Positions 52,994 through 61,634 of a stretch of DNA of 64,000 nucleotides are shown here, one piece after another (the first letter of the stretch is position 1; the number at the start of each line of letters is the position of its first letter). Source of the DNA: Labrenzia sp. PHM005 (lineage in GTDB: Bacteria > Pseudomonadota > Alphaproteobacteria > Rhizobiales > Stappiaceae). The stretch covers positions 6,009,001-6,073,000 of the forward strand of contig NZ_CP041191.1 in the NCBI RefSeq assembly GCF_006517275.1, in the 5' to 3' direction. The position numbers were made by a program, and so were the translations under genes. A model generated the notes under the pieces. The model had not been told where the DNA came from, did not search any database, and was given only the letters and a program-made list of their open reading frames with translations.

Positions 52994-54388
52994 ATGTTCA
53001 TCAGTGTTTTTGATATTTTCAAGATCGGGATCGGTCCCTCCAGTTCGCATACTGTCGGCCCAATGGTCGCCGTGCACAGATACCTCGACCGCCTGAGAGC
53101 CAATCCGGGAATTTGTGGCCAGGCGGCACGGCTGACAGTTACGCTGCACGGATCACTGGCGTTCACCGGCAAGGGCCATGCCACTGATAAAGCAGTTTGC
53201 CTCGGGCTGCTTGGTGCCACTCCAGATACGCTTGATCCGGATCAGGTTGAACCAATGCTGGAGGCGTTGGAAACGAAACGCCGTTTGCAGGTTGAAGGAC
53301 TGCTTGATGTTCCTTTTGTTCCGGAAAAGGACGTCATTTTCGATTATGGCCCGGCCTTGCCTCTGCATGCGAACGGAATGACATTCCATCTCATCAGCCA
53401 GGATGGCTCGCTCCTTGATAGCTTTGTCTATTATTCCATCGGCGGTGGTTTTGTGGTCAGCGAACAGGAATTGCTCAAGACGACCAACGAGCCAGTCAAT
53501 GAACTTGCGGTTCAGAACGTTCCATTTCCCTTTGCTTCGGCCAAACAAATGTTGGAAATGGGTCAGGAAGCAGGCCTCACCATCGCCGACATGAAGCTTC
53601 GGAACGAGTCCGCAGACAAAGCACGCGACGAGGTTGAGGCAGGGATCGACAAAGTTTGGTCCGCTATGGATTCCTGCATCAACAGAGGCATCACGCAATC
53701 TGGAATTCTTCCAGGTGGTTTGAACGTCAAACGGCGCGCCTCTGACATCTACCAGAAGCTAATCAAGGAAGGCCGTAGCAACCCGTTGTTTGAACACAAT
53801 GTTCTGGACTGGCTGGGCGTTTATGCCATGGCGGTGAATGAAGAAAATGCAGCCGGTGGGCGGGTAGTGACCGCGCCGACCAACGGTGCAGCAGGTGTCA
53901 TTCCCGCAGTGACACGATATTACCTCGATCATTGCCCAGGTGCCGATACGAATGGTATCCGCACGTTCCTTTTAACTGCGGCTGCCATCGGCGGTATCAT
54001 CAAGGCAAATGCCTCCATCTCTGGTGCGGAGGTTGGCTGTCAGGGGGAAGTCGGCTCCGCTTCGGCCATGGCGGCCGCAGGCCTATGTGCAGCTCTCGGC
54101 GGTACCAATGAACAAATCGAAAATGCCGCTGAAATTGCCTTGGAGCATCATTTGGGCATGACGTGCGACCCAATCGCCGGCCTTGTGCAAGTCCCTTGCA
54201 TTGAACGCAATGCCCTCGGTGCAGTAAAAGCCGTTACTGCTGCGTCACTGGCCCTGCGAGGGGACGGCACCCATTTCGTTCCGCTTGATGGTTGCATCGA
54301 AACCATGCGTCAAACCGGGATGGACATGATGGAACAGTACAAGGAAACCTCTCAAGGAGGGCTCGCGGTCAACATCGTGGAGTGCTGA
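52994..54388 (+). CDS. sdaA: L-serine ammonia-lyase (4Fe-4S)
   Basis: A 464-residue single-chain serine dehydratase converting serine to pyruvate. N-terminal [20 protein letters not shown], and cluster cysteines C349, C391 and C402. The last residue is Cys464; in the Legionella enzyme a C-terminal cysteine is the fourth iron ligand and inhibits until serine displaces it, so the same gating is likely. Length is normal for the type II family. Confidence 0.93.
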   Translation: MFISVFDIFKIGIGPSSSHTVGPMVAVHRYLDRLRANPGICGQAARLTVTLHGSLAFTGKGHATDKAVCLGLLGATPDTLDPDQVEPMLEALETKRRLQVEGLLDVPFVPEKDVIFDYGPALPLHANGMTFHLISQDGSLLDSFVYYSIGGGFVVSEQELLKTTNEPVNELAVQNVPFPFASAKQMLEMGQEAGLTIADMKLRNESADKARDEVEAGIDKVWSAMDSCINRGITQSGILPGGLNVKRRASDIYQKLIKEGRSNPLFEHNVLDWLGVYAMAVNEENAAGGRVVTAPTNGAAGVIPAVTRYYLDHCPGADTNGIRTFLLTAAAIGGIIKANASISGAEVGCQGEVGSASAMAAAGLCAALGGTNEQIENAAEIALEHHLGMTCDPIAGLVQVPCIERNALGAVKAVTAASLALRGDGTHFVPLDGCIETMRQTGMDMMEQYKETSQGGLAVNIVEC

Positions 54389-54460
54389 TCTGCAAGCAAA
54401 GATCTGGCGTAGTGAGATCAATCGAAACGCTTTTGACTCGCATCTGAGGAAGGCACTTCC

Positions 54461-54856
54461 ATGCCGGTTGTTGTGACGCCCATTTTCGCCGGTCTTTTGG
54501 CACTTCTTTACCTGGCTTTGAGTGTGCGGGTCATCAATTCCCGCCACGCAGAACAAATTGCATTGGGTGACAAAGGCAACAGAGCTTTACAACGCCGGAT
54601 ACGGGTGCACAGCAACTTTGCCGAATACACACCATTTGCCTTGTTGCTGATATTAATCCTTGAACTTCAGGGCGCTTGGACATGGCTCACTGCCGGCCTC
54701 GGCCTGTTCCTTCTGATTGGGCGATGCTTGCATGCCTATGGTGTCAGCCAGGATCCAGAACCTTTAAAGTTTCGAACAACCGGCACGGCCATAACATTCG
54801 GTGTTTTGGGGACAGCGGCATTTGCTACACTTCTGATCCCTCTATTATCTTTTTGA
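54461..54856 (+). CDS. MAPEG-family membrane protein
   Basis: A 131-residue four-helix membrane protein with the family signature RRIRVHSNFAEYTPFALLLI and the second-half RCLHAYGVSQDPEPLKFR. Follows sdaA by 72 bp in the same direction but with its own terminator. Substrate unknown; likely a glutathione- or lipid-related transferase fold. Confidence 0.87.
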   Translation: MPVVVTPIFAGLLALLYLALSVRVINSRHAEQIALGDKGNRALQRRIRVHSNFAEYTPFALLLILILELQGAWTWLTAGLGLFLLIGRCLHAYGVSQDPEPLKFRTTGTAITFGVLGTAAFATLLIPLLSF

Positions 54857-54892
54857 ATTCAGTTGCCCTCCGATGGGTCATACCATTTTGAC

Positions 54893-54926
54893 TAGAGCGC
54901 GGCCCTAATTCAGGACCCGCGCTCTA
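54893..54926. terminator. terminator between MAPEG and YdhR-like gene
   Basis: TAGAGCGCGG and CCGCGCTCTA form a 10-bp stem with a loop that can pair further. Confidence 0.65.
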
Positions 54927-54937
54927 TCTTCAAATAG

Positions 54938-55711
54938 TTAGGCGGTGTAATAGGGCGAATTCATTTCCCGGCTGGCCCGCGCTGTAACGCTGGCATCAAA
55001 CACTCTCGTGTAAAAAGCACAGCCGACATTTGCAGCGGTCTGAGGAAACTGATTGATGGCGAAATCGAGCGCCTGCTCCACAGTTTCAAAGGCATCAAAG
55101 CCGCCAAGCGTATGTGTTTGAAGGCCGCTCAACCAAACCTTATTCTGCAATCCAGAAACCTGCTTAAGGTCTTTGTTCCGCTCTTGCCAGTTGAACTCTT
55201 TGAACGGTTTGGAGAACTGTAGTTCGGTGTAAACAAACGCGCCCGGTTTCTGATCCGCTGCCTCTCCAAAATGCACCGCTCCCAGGTCTACGCTCGCATC
55301 TTTCACAACAGCCGCGTCAAAGACCCTTGTATTGTGAGCCACCCCAAATGAGCGCGGTTCGGTCGGAAAATACTCGGTCACAAACTTTCGAGCGTTGTCG
55401 ATGCTGTCGAAGGCGTAAAAGCCGCCAACGCTTTGGGTGGAATGCCCATGCAGCCAAGTCTTGTTCAAGAATCCCGGTTGCTCGCGTATGGCTTCATTGA
55501 TTTTTTCCCAAGGTGCATTTTCGAACGGAACCGAAATCGCGACTTCCGTGTAGACAAAGGCTTGTGGCGTCATTTTCAATTTCTCCTGCGCATTAAGAAG
55601 GGTCGGCTGAAGGCCGGCAACCGCTGTGGCGGCTGCCGCACCGGCAATTAATTTCCGCCTCGAAATCTGGAAGTCCGCAGCGGTTTCACTTGGCTGATTT
55701 CTGCTCGTCAT
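54938..55711 (-). CDS. Tat-exported tandem YdhR-like (dimeric alpha/beta barrel) protein
   Basis: A 257-residue protein with a Tat signal (SRRKLIAGAAAATAVAG). The mature part is two copies of one module of about 95 residues: FVYTEVAISVPFENAPWEKINEAI ... and FVYTELQFSKPFKEFNWQERN ..., each with a W-L-x-G-x-x-T-x-x-x-G-G-F segment (WLHGHSTQSVGGFYAF and WLSGLQTHTLGGFDAF). This resembles the YdhR putative mono-oxygenase fold as a fused dimer. ATG 55711 was chosen for GAGAGG upstream; a TTG at 55729 is less likely. Divergent from an HxlR regulator with two operators between. Confidence 0.72.
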   Translation of the reverse strand: MTSRNQPSETAADFQISRRKLIAGAAAATAVAGLQPTLLNAQEKLKMTPQAFVYTEVAISVPFENAPWEKINEAIREQPGFLNKTWLHGHSTQSVGGFYAFDSIDNARKFVTEYFPTEPRSFGVAHNTRVFDAAVVKDASVDLGAVHFGEAADQKPGAFVYTELQFSKPFKEFNWQERNKDLKQVSGLQNKVWLSGLQTHTLGGFDAFETVEQALDFAINQFPQTAANVGCAFYTRVFDASVTARASREMNSPYYTA

Positions 55712-55727
55712 TCCGTACCTCTCTATC

Positions 55728-55746
55728 AACTTGCATTATGCAAGTT
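55728..55746. promoter_or_regulatory. putative HxlR operator 1
   Basis: AACTTGCAT-T-ATGCAAGTT, perfect 9-bp arms, 18 bp upstream of the second copy at 55765-55783. Confidence 0.75.
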
Positions 55747-55764
55747 CATTTGAGTTACGTTATC

Positions 55765-55783
55765 AAATTGCATTTTGCAAGTT
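55765..55783. promoter_or_regulatory. putative HxlR operator 2
   Basis: AAATTGCAT-T-TTGCAAGTT, the same motif with two changes; centre-to-centre distance to operator 1 is 37 bp. Ends 18 bp before the HxlR ATG. Confidence 0.72.
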
Positions 55784-55801
55784 GATTGTGTAAATTTCTG
55801 T

Positions 55802-56215
55802 ATGACCAAAAAATCAGACAAATATGATTCCGGATGCCCCATCGCTTTTGGGCTGAACACTTTTGGGGACCAGTGGACACTGCTTGTCATCCGCGACATG
55901 GCCATCAAAGGGGCGACAACTTATGGGCAGTTGCTTGAAGGCTGGGAGGGGATCTCAACCAACATTCTTGCGCAGCGCCTGAAACACCTGGAAGCACAAG
56001 GGCTAGTGACAAAACATCGGGATCCGGAAAATTGGCGCAGTTTTGTCTATGAACTCACCCAAAAGGGCCGGGATCTCGCCCCGGTGATCTCAGAGATCAT
56101 CTTATGGAGCGGCAAATACAACACCGTTCCGCATGCCATGACGGACACACTCGAAAAGGTTCGAACCAACAAGCAAGGCTTTGAAGACGATATCCGGACC
56201 GGCAAACTGCCCTAA
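55802..56215 (+). CDS. HxlR-family transcriptional regulator
   Basis: A 137-residue winged-helix regulator of the HxlR/YodB type: conserved Cys12 in SGCPIAFGLNTFGDQWTLLVIRDM (seen in parts), recognition region ISTNILAQRLKHLEAQGLV, and wing YELTQKGRDL. ATG 55802 follows the operator pair; the 9-codon longer frame from 55775 would overlap it. The cysteine suggests redox or electrophile sensing. Probably represses itself and the divergent exported YdhR-like gene. Confidence 0.88.
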   Translation: MTKKSDKYDSGCPIAFGLNTFGDQWTLLVIRDMAIKGATTYGQLLEGWEGISTNILAQRLKHLEAQGLVTKHRDPENWRSFVYELTQKGRDLAPVISEIILWSGKYNTVPHAMTDTLEKVRTNKQGFEDDIRTGKLP

Positions 56216-56254
56216 GATTCAAGCGTGTATCTAAGAAAACGACTTGCCTGAAAG

Positions 56255-56872
56255 TTAGATTTGCTGCAGCCGCGTTTTATGGGCGTGGGCGATGTGCAAA
56301 CGGGCTGCTGCTTCGGCTGTATCTGGATTTCCATCGGCAATCGCGTTGACGATGGCCGCATGTTCTTCGACCGCCGTTTCCCGGCGCTCCGGGGTGTCCA
56401 GCGTCGTTCCGGCCATCAGGATCAGCGACAGCCGCAAATGTTCGATTTGATCAACCAGATAGCGGTTGTGGGATGCCAGGCATAGGCGGCGGTGAAATTC
56501 CCGATTTGAGCGCACAAGGCTGTCCTTGTCAGCGATCCTCTGACGGTCTGCTACCACGAGATCTTGAAGGATCTCAATTTCCGGTTTGGAAGCATGTTTT
56601 GCAGCAAGGCCTGCGGCCGTCCCTTCAAGAACCTCGCGCATGAAATAGACTTCGTTGATCTGATTGTGGTCAAGCGTTGGAACCACCATGCCGCGGTTCG
56701 GCTCGTGGACCGCCAAACCCTGCGCTTCAAGCCGCTTCAGCCCTTCGCGGATGGGTGTGCGCGATACGCCAAATGTTTCTGCAAGGTCCGCTTCGCGCAG
56801 GCGGTCTCCCGGCTTTAATGTGCGCTCTTCGATGAGGCCAATCAGCCGGTGGTAGATTTCAGATCCGTTCAT
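56255..56872 (-). CDS. GntR-family regulator (FCD/FadR subfamily)
   Basis: A 205-residue regulator: winged helix at about 8-68 (LREADLAETFGVSRTPIREGLKRLE) and FCD domain about 75-200 with metal-type residues in NREFHRRL and HIAHAH. It is transcribed after the FAD oxidoreductase gene at 57023, which is probably its target operon. Effector unknown. Confidence 0.88.
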   Translation of the reverse strand: MNGSEIYHRLIGLIEERTLKPGDRLREADLAETFGVSRTPIREGLKRLEAQGLAVHEPNRGMVVPTLDHNQINEVYFMREVLEGTAAGLAAKHASKPEIEILQDLVVADRQRIADKDSLVRSNREFHRRLCLASHNRYLVDQIEHLRLSLILMAGTTLDTPERRETAVEEHAAIVNAIADGNPDTAEAAARLHIAHAHKTRLQQI

Positions 56873-56969
56873 GCCAAATCTGATAGCCTGTCTCGGCGCT
56901 TATGCGCAAGCTGGGCAGCGCATTTCACCTTCTTTGCCGCCCACGACTTGATCCGGGCCAATGTTTGAG

Positions 56970-56990
56970 GTCCCGGAACAAGTCCGGGAC
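56970..56990. terminator. short hairpin between FAD oxidoreductase and GntR genes
   Basis: GTCCCGG and CCGGGAC pair around seven bases. It resembles a fragment of the intergenic palindromes common in this group. Confidence 0.4.
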
Positions 56991-57022
56991 AGCTCGATAT
57001 ATTTGCGACTTAAGCTACAGTC

Positions 57023-58384
57023 TTAATGCAGACGCACGCCTTGGCGTTTCAGTTCACCCTGCAACAAAGAGATATCCATGGCGTTGAGATCAATGCCGTG
57101 TTTGATCGAAATGGCCGCTGCAACACCTGCGCCCTGCCCCGTTACCGTGCAGCACATCATGTTGCGGGTCGCCGCGTGGCTAACCTTGTCACCGCCGGTT
57201 GCCCGGCCGGCGACCAGAAGGTTTTTAACCCTTTTCGGCAACATGGTCCGGTACGGCAGCTGGAAATAGCGGCCAGTCGTCGGCAGGATCAGGATGCCAT
57301 AGCCATCGATAAACTCCGGAAAGATGCCAACGCTGTCGTCAAAACGGCCCTGCTCACGCACATCGTGCCCAGTCATGTCATAGGCGGCCAGGATTTTGCG
57401 GGTGTCGCGGATGCCGATGGTCATACCGAAGTTGCGCAGCTTTGCGGCCTCGCAGCCCGGCTGATAACGCTTCAGCGCTTCAACCGCCAGCATGGCTTGG
57501 CGGCGTCCCTCGATTTCGTTTTTCGTCATGGAATCGGGATCGGTGCCGTCACATTCCGGCAAATGCACCAGGTTCAGATAGGTGAGATCACCGCTGTCAT
57601 AGACCGCGCCCCAAGTGCCGGAAATGGTCTGCAAATGGGCCGGAATGATGCCGGCTTCCAAAGCTTGTTTGAACGGTTTTTTCAGGAACGGTGAGAACAT
57701 AGCGTCCTCTTTGCCAGTGGTTTCCACCGTCCACTCGCCGCTTTCCCAGTCCTTATAGGTGTGCGGATCGGCCTTGACCGCATCCATGAATTTTTTCTTA
57801 TCGACGCCGTTCATGGAGAACATAACAGAGGCCGCCTGCATTTCTTCAATCGGCGTCTTGCAGGTCTCGGCACCTGCCCGGTAAGCAATGTCCGCATCGC
57901 CGGTTGCGTCGATCACGCGTTTAGCCAGGATCGCTTCGCGCCCTGCCTTGCTCTCGGTAATGATGCCCTTGATTTCATTGCCATCCATAATCGGCGCAGC
58001 AAAGGCCCGATGCATCATCGGCCGGATACCCGCCTCTTCGACAAGATTGTCGGCAACCAGTTTGAATCCTTCAGCGTCAATCGCATCGCTGTCAGATTGT
58101 GGTTCCGGTGTGGTCGCGCCAGCTTCGCGGGCCCGGCTTTCAAACTCGCGGCCGACACCTTCTGTGTCGATGGTTTTTTCGTGCCGGTACCAGGCAAAGC
58201 CCTCCACCCCAACGGCTGTGATGTTGCCACCCAAACAACCGAACCGCTCCACCAAGGTGACATCAACGCCAGCGCGCGCGGCGCCGAGAGCCGCAGCCAA
58301 ACCGCCGGGGCCCGACCCGACGACAAGAACATCGGTCTCGTGAATGACATTGATTTCGCGCGCGGGTTCCGTGATCGTTTTCAC
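57023..58384 (-). CDS. FAD-dependent oxidoreductase (FAD_oxidored, pfam12831-like)
   Basis: A 453-residue flavoprotein: VLVVGSGPGGLAAALGAARAG at about 20, NITAVG and RVIDATGDADIAY (FAD family hallmarks), C-terminal LLVAGRATGGDKVSHAATRNM. GTG 58384 has GGAGGA just upstream; a TTG at 58408 is less likely. It may oxidise a substrate fed by the adjoining aminotransferase operon; the reaction is unknown. Confidence 0.85.
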   Translation of the reverse strand: MKTITEPAREINVIHETDVLVVGSGPGGLAAALGAARAGVDVTLVERFGCLGGNITAVGVEGFAWYRHEKTIDTEGVGREFESRAREAGATTPEPQSDSDAIDAEGFKLVADNLVEEAGIRPMMHRAFAAPIMDGNEIKGIITESKAGREAILAKRVIDATGDADIAYRAGAETCKTPIEEMQAASVMFSMNGVDKKKFMDAVKADPHTYKDWESGEWTVETTGKEDAMFSPFLKKPFKQALEAGIIPAHLQTISGTWGAVYDSGDLTYLNLVHLPECDGTDPDSMTKNEIEGRRQAMLAVEALKRYQPGCEAAKLRNFGMTIGIRDTRKILAAYDMTGHDVREQGRFDDSVGIFPEFIDGYGILILPTTGRYFQLPYRTMLPKRVKNLLVAGRATGGDKVSHAATRNMMCCTVTGQGAGVAAAISIKHGIDLNAMDISLLQGELKRQGVRLH

Positions 58385-58421
58385 GCTTCCTCCAAAACAA
58401 CTTTCCAAACTACCGCACGGA

Positions 58422-59507
58422 TTATGTGCCCGGCTGGTAGATCTTGCCGCAAGTAACCGGGCGTTTTGCCCCAGTCGTTTCAGGGAAGGTTGCCGGCAGT
58501 CCGGCCAAGAGCCGTCCGCCTATGAAGGCCATCGCCTGAGCCTCAAGCGCATCGCCATCAATCTTGAAAACATCAGCGGAGACAACGTCACCGGACAGCT
58601 CTTCCTGCAATTCGCGCAGTAACACAGGATTATGCCTCCCGCCACCACAGATCAGCCACGATTTTGGCTGCTGAGGCAAAAGTGTTTCTGCGTGAGAAAC
58701 AGCCCGCACTGTGAAGGCAAGTAAGGTGGCCGCACCATCCTCCAGACTTAGCCCTTCAACAAAAGCGCCGGAAAAACTGTAGCGGTCCAGAGACTTTGGA
58801 CCTGGCTCGGACAAATACGGGTGTTTGAGCGCGTCCGCCAACCTGTTTTCCGCCACCTGCCCCTTGGCAGAAATCTCACCACGGGCATCAAAATTGCCTT
58901 TCCCGTGCTGGCGCACCCAATCGTCCAGAAGCGCATTTCCCGGACCGATATCAAAAGCGAGAATGTCGTCGCCATCGATGTAGGTTAGGTTAGACACACC
59001 ACCGATGTTTAAAAAGCACATCGGCTCCTTGTCCGAACCGACCAGCGACCGGGCCAACGCCTGATGATAAACGGGGACAAGCGGAGCGCCCTGGCCGCCT
59101 TCGGCCATGTCCGCCAGCCGGACATCGCCAATGACCTGGATACCCAAAGAATTGGCAAGCATGTGCGGATCACCGAGCTGCACGGTTTCTCCGGCAGCTG
59201 GATCATGCCATACGGTTTGGCCATGAAAGACGATGGCATCCGGCGACAGGTTTTCCCTACTGAGGAAGTTTGTTATCGCTGAGATATGATCTTCGGTAAC
59301 GGCGCGTGCCAGATCCGGCCATTGCTCGCGGCCGGCACCCTTTTTCGCCGCTGCCTCTAAGACACGTGTCCGGGTATCAGGCCGATAACTAACCGTGTCC
59401 GCCGCGCCAAAACCTAAGACTTGCTGGCCATCTGTAGAAATTTGCGCCAGGTCGATACCATCGGCGGAGGTCCCGCTGATGGTACCGACGATGGACCAGG
59501 CCGTCAT
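58422..59507 (-). CDS. anmK: anhydro-N-acetylmuramic acid kinase
   Basis: A 361-residue sugar kinase that opens and phosphorylates anhydro-MurNAc in cell-wall recycling. GTISGTSADGIDLA at residue 8, FHGQTVWHDP, DVRLADMAEGGQGAPLVP and FDIGPGNALLDDW (family signatures). ATGA overlap with the aminotransferase stop, and 37 bp before the FAD gene. It is unusual to find it coupled to an aminotransferase. Confidence 0.92.
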   Translation of the reverse strand: MTAWSIVGTISGTSADGIDLAQISTDGQQVLGFGAADTVSYRPDTRTRVLEAAAKKGAGREQWPDLARAVTEDHISAITNFLSRENLSPDAIVFHGQTVWHDPAAGETVQLGDPHMLANSLGIQVIGDVRLADMAEGGQGAPLVPVYHQALARSLVGSDKEPMCFLNIGGVSNLTYIDGDDILAFDIGPGNALLDDWVRQHGKGNFDARGEISAKGQVAENRLADALKHPYLSEPGPKSLDRYSFSGAFVEGLSLEDGAATLLAFTVRAVSHAETLLPQQPKSWLICGGGRHNPVLLRELQEELSGDVVSADVFKIDGDALEAQAMAFIGGRLLAGLPATFPETTGAKRPVTCGKIYQPGT

Positions 59508-60853
59508 AAGTTTGCGGCCGCCCGAAGGCCGTCTTCGGCTATATCGAACATTTCGTTGACTTGGGCTTCCGTGATGATCAGCGGCGGGCAGAAGGCCATT
59601 GCATCCAGCATGTTGCGGGATATCAGGCCCCTTTCATGGAACATTGCATTGGTTTGCGCGCCCAAGGCCCCAGGTGTGTCCGCCAGAGCTTCATGATGGA
59701 GCTCTGCCGCCCCGATCAGCCCGACACCTCTGGTCTCAACGACCAACGGGTTCTCTGCCAGCTGCGCCAAACGTTTCTGGAAAAGCGGTGCAACGGCGCG
59801 GGCATTGCCCACAAGATCCCGCTCTTCAATGATCTTCAGATTTTCAAGCGCAACAGCCGCCGCCACTGGATGGCCACTGCCGGTATATCCATGTCCCAGA
59901 ACCCCAATCTTGTGCGATTCATCGGCGATCGGCTGGTAGACATCATCGTTGATCAACAGGGCGGAGATCGGCTGATATGAGGACGACAGCGCCTTGGAGA
60001 GCGTCATGATGTCCGGCTGAAGCTTATAGGTTTCCGTGCCGAACATATTGCCGGTCCGGCCAAAGCCGCAGATGACTTCGTCTGCCACAAACAAGATGCC
60101 GTATTTTTTCAGTACCGGCTGAACCGCTTCCCAATATCCGTCCGGCGGCACAATAACGCCGCCAGCGCCCATAACCGGTTCAGCGAAAAACGCGGCAATT
60201 GTTTCGGGGCCTTCCGCCATGATGAGGTCTTCCAGATCTTGTGCGCAGCGCTTCGCGAAATCAGCTTCGCTTTCGCCATCCTTCTTTTGACTGCGATAGT
60301 GCGGGCAGGTCGTATGCAGGACTTGGGGCAACGGCAAATCAAAAGACCGGTGGTTGTTCGGCAGGCCTGTGAGGCTGGCGGACGCAATCGTCACACCGTG
60401 ATACCCACGTACCCGTGAAATCACCTTCTTGCGTTGTGGCTGACCGAGCGCATTGGAGCGGTACCAGATCAGCTTGAGCGCCGTATCATTTGCCTCTGAC
60501 CCGGAGTTGGTGAAATAGACCTTGGACATCGGCACCGGCGCCATCTCGATCAGCTTTTCGGCAAGTTCGATCGAGGGGCCGTGTGTCTTGTAGGTGAAGG
60601 TGTGATAATAGGGCAGCTTTTCCATTTGGCGGGTTGCGGCCTCCACCAGGCGCTTTTCGCCAAAGCCGACAGCCACGCTCCAGAGGCCAGCGAGGCCTTC
60701 GATATAGCGTTTGCCATTGATGTCCGTAACATAGATCCCCTCACCCTTGTCGATGACAAGCGCTCCAGTTTCCTCCTGTTTGCGGGCGTCCGCGTAGGAG
60801 TGCAGTTGGGCCGCGATGTCGCGGGCTTCGAGGGAATTGGGGAGCTGCGCCAT
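59504..60853 (-). CDS. class III aminotransferase
   Basis: A 449-residue PLP aminotransferase: TNSGSEANDTALKL at 115-128, RGYHG near 149, D258 (ADEVICGFGR) and Schiff-base K287 (TLSKALSSSY). YYHTFTYKTH and EGLAGLWSVAVGFG place it with omega-amino acid/amine:pyruvate aminotransferases. First gene of a four-gene run ending in the GntR regulator. Related to but distinct from the aminotransferase at 2564. Confidence 0.88.
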   Translation of the reverse strand: MAQLPNSLEARDIAAQLHSYADARKQEETGALVIDKGEGIYVTDINGKRYIEGLAGLWSVAVGFGEKRLVEAATRQMEKLPYYHTFTYKTHGPSIELAEKLIEMAPVPMSKVYFTNSGSEANDTALKLIWYRSNALGQPQRKKVISRVRGYHGVTIASASLTGLPNNHRSFDLPLPQVLHTTCPHYRSQKKDGESEADFAKRCAQDLEDLIMAEGPETIAAFFAEPVMGAGGVIVPPDGYWEAVQPVLKKYGILFVADEVICGFGRTGNMFGTETYKLQPDIMTLSKALSSSYQPISALLINDDVYQPIADESHKIGVLGHGYTGSGHPVAAAVALENLKIIEERDLVGNARAVAPLFQKRLAQLAENPLVVETRGVGLIGAAELHHEALADTPGALGAQTNAMFHERGLISRNMLDAMAFCPPLIITEAQVNEMFDIAEDGLRAAANL

Positions 60854-60995
60854 GAAACGCCTCTAAATTTTGGTGGTGATCAATAGATGGGAGCCCTGCG
60901 CAAATCCGTTGTCTGCACAAGCCATTGAGGCAAGCTAGAACCTTTTTCAAAAAACGGAAAGCAAAGAGTTTGGTTTTGGATTGCAGGTGCGAGAT

Positions 60996-61634
60996 CTACT
61001 CGGCAGCACTCCGGTATTCCCGGCCAAAATACTTGATCGCAAATTCGAGTGGTTCTTTTCCTAGTTCACTTTTTACGCACAAATCAGCAGCCATTTGGCC
61101 AACCACATGGGCGGCGGCGGCGCTGGCTCCGCGAATGTCCGGGTAGCCTTGCACAAACGGGCAAGCTCCAAATTCCGCGTGCGGTAAATCGAGTTTGGAA
61201 AACTCAAACGGCGCACAACGGGCGTCTCCTTGCACGGAGACAACGCCGGGTGTTCCCGCCGGATAGACCGTTTCACCGCGCGCCGGAGATGAGGCAACCA
61301 CCAAACAATTCGCCAACAGGAGGCGGGCTGTTAGAAGACTGAGGTCCAGAGATGTTTTTGCCGTCCCGAAAGAACACAAGACGATATCCGGGGGATCTTC
61401 TGAGAACCAGTCTAACGCCTGGCATACGTGTTCGATGGAAGTGGATAGCCGACCCGGAAACACGGCGGCATTGATGAACTCTGTTTTTTCACAGTAACTC
61501 CGGATCGATTCGGCCATCGCCCTAGCATGGGTTTCGGCCAGAGGAGCACCATCTGGCTCGCAGAAGCTCCGCTGTTTTGCCAGCCCCGGCCAATCCGCCG
61601 GCAATGTCCCATCAATCAATCCGATCCGGATCAT
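60996..61634 (-). CDS. qhpE: small subtilisin-like serine protease (QhpE type)
   Basis: A 212-residue S8-fold protease without signal peptide. Triad: D8 (GLIDGT), H36 (ETHARAMAES) and S171 (RGASAAAAHVVG). The oxyanion Asn region reads VVASSPARG, so the usual Asn is missing. The known QhpE removes the leader of the cross-linked gamma subunit of quinohemoprotein amine dehydrogenase; length and context match. ATG overlaps the ABC exporter stop by four bases. Confidence 0.8.
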   Translation of the reverse strand: MIRIGLIDGTLPADWPGLAKQRSFCEPDGAPLAETHARAMAESIRSYCEKTEFINAAVFPGRLSTSIEHVCQALDWFSEDPPDIVLCSFGTAKTSLDLSLLTARLLLANCLVVASSPARGETVYPAGTPGVVSVQGDARCAPFEFSKLDLPHAEFGACPFVQGYPDIRGASAAAAHVVGQMAADLCVKSELGKEPLEFAIKYFGREYRSAAE

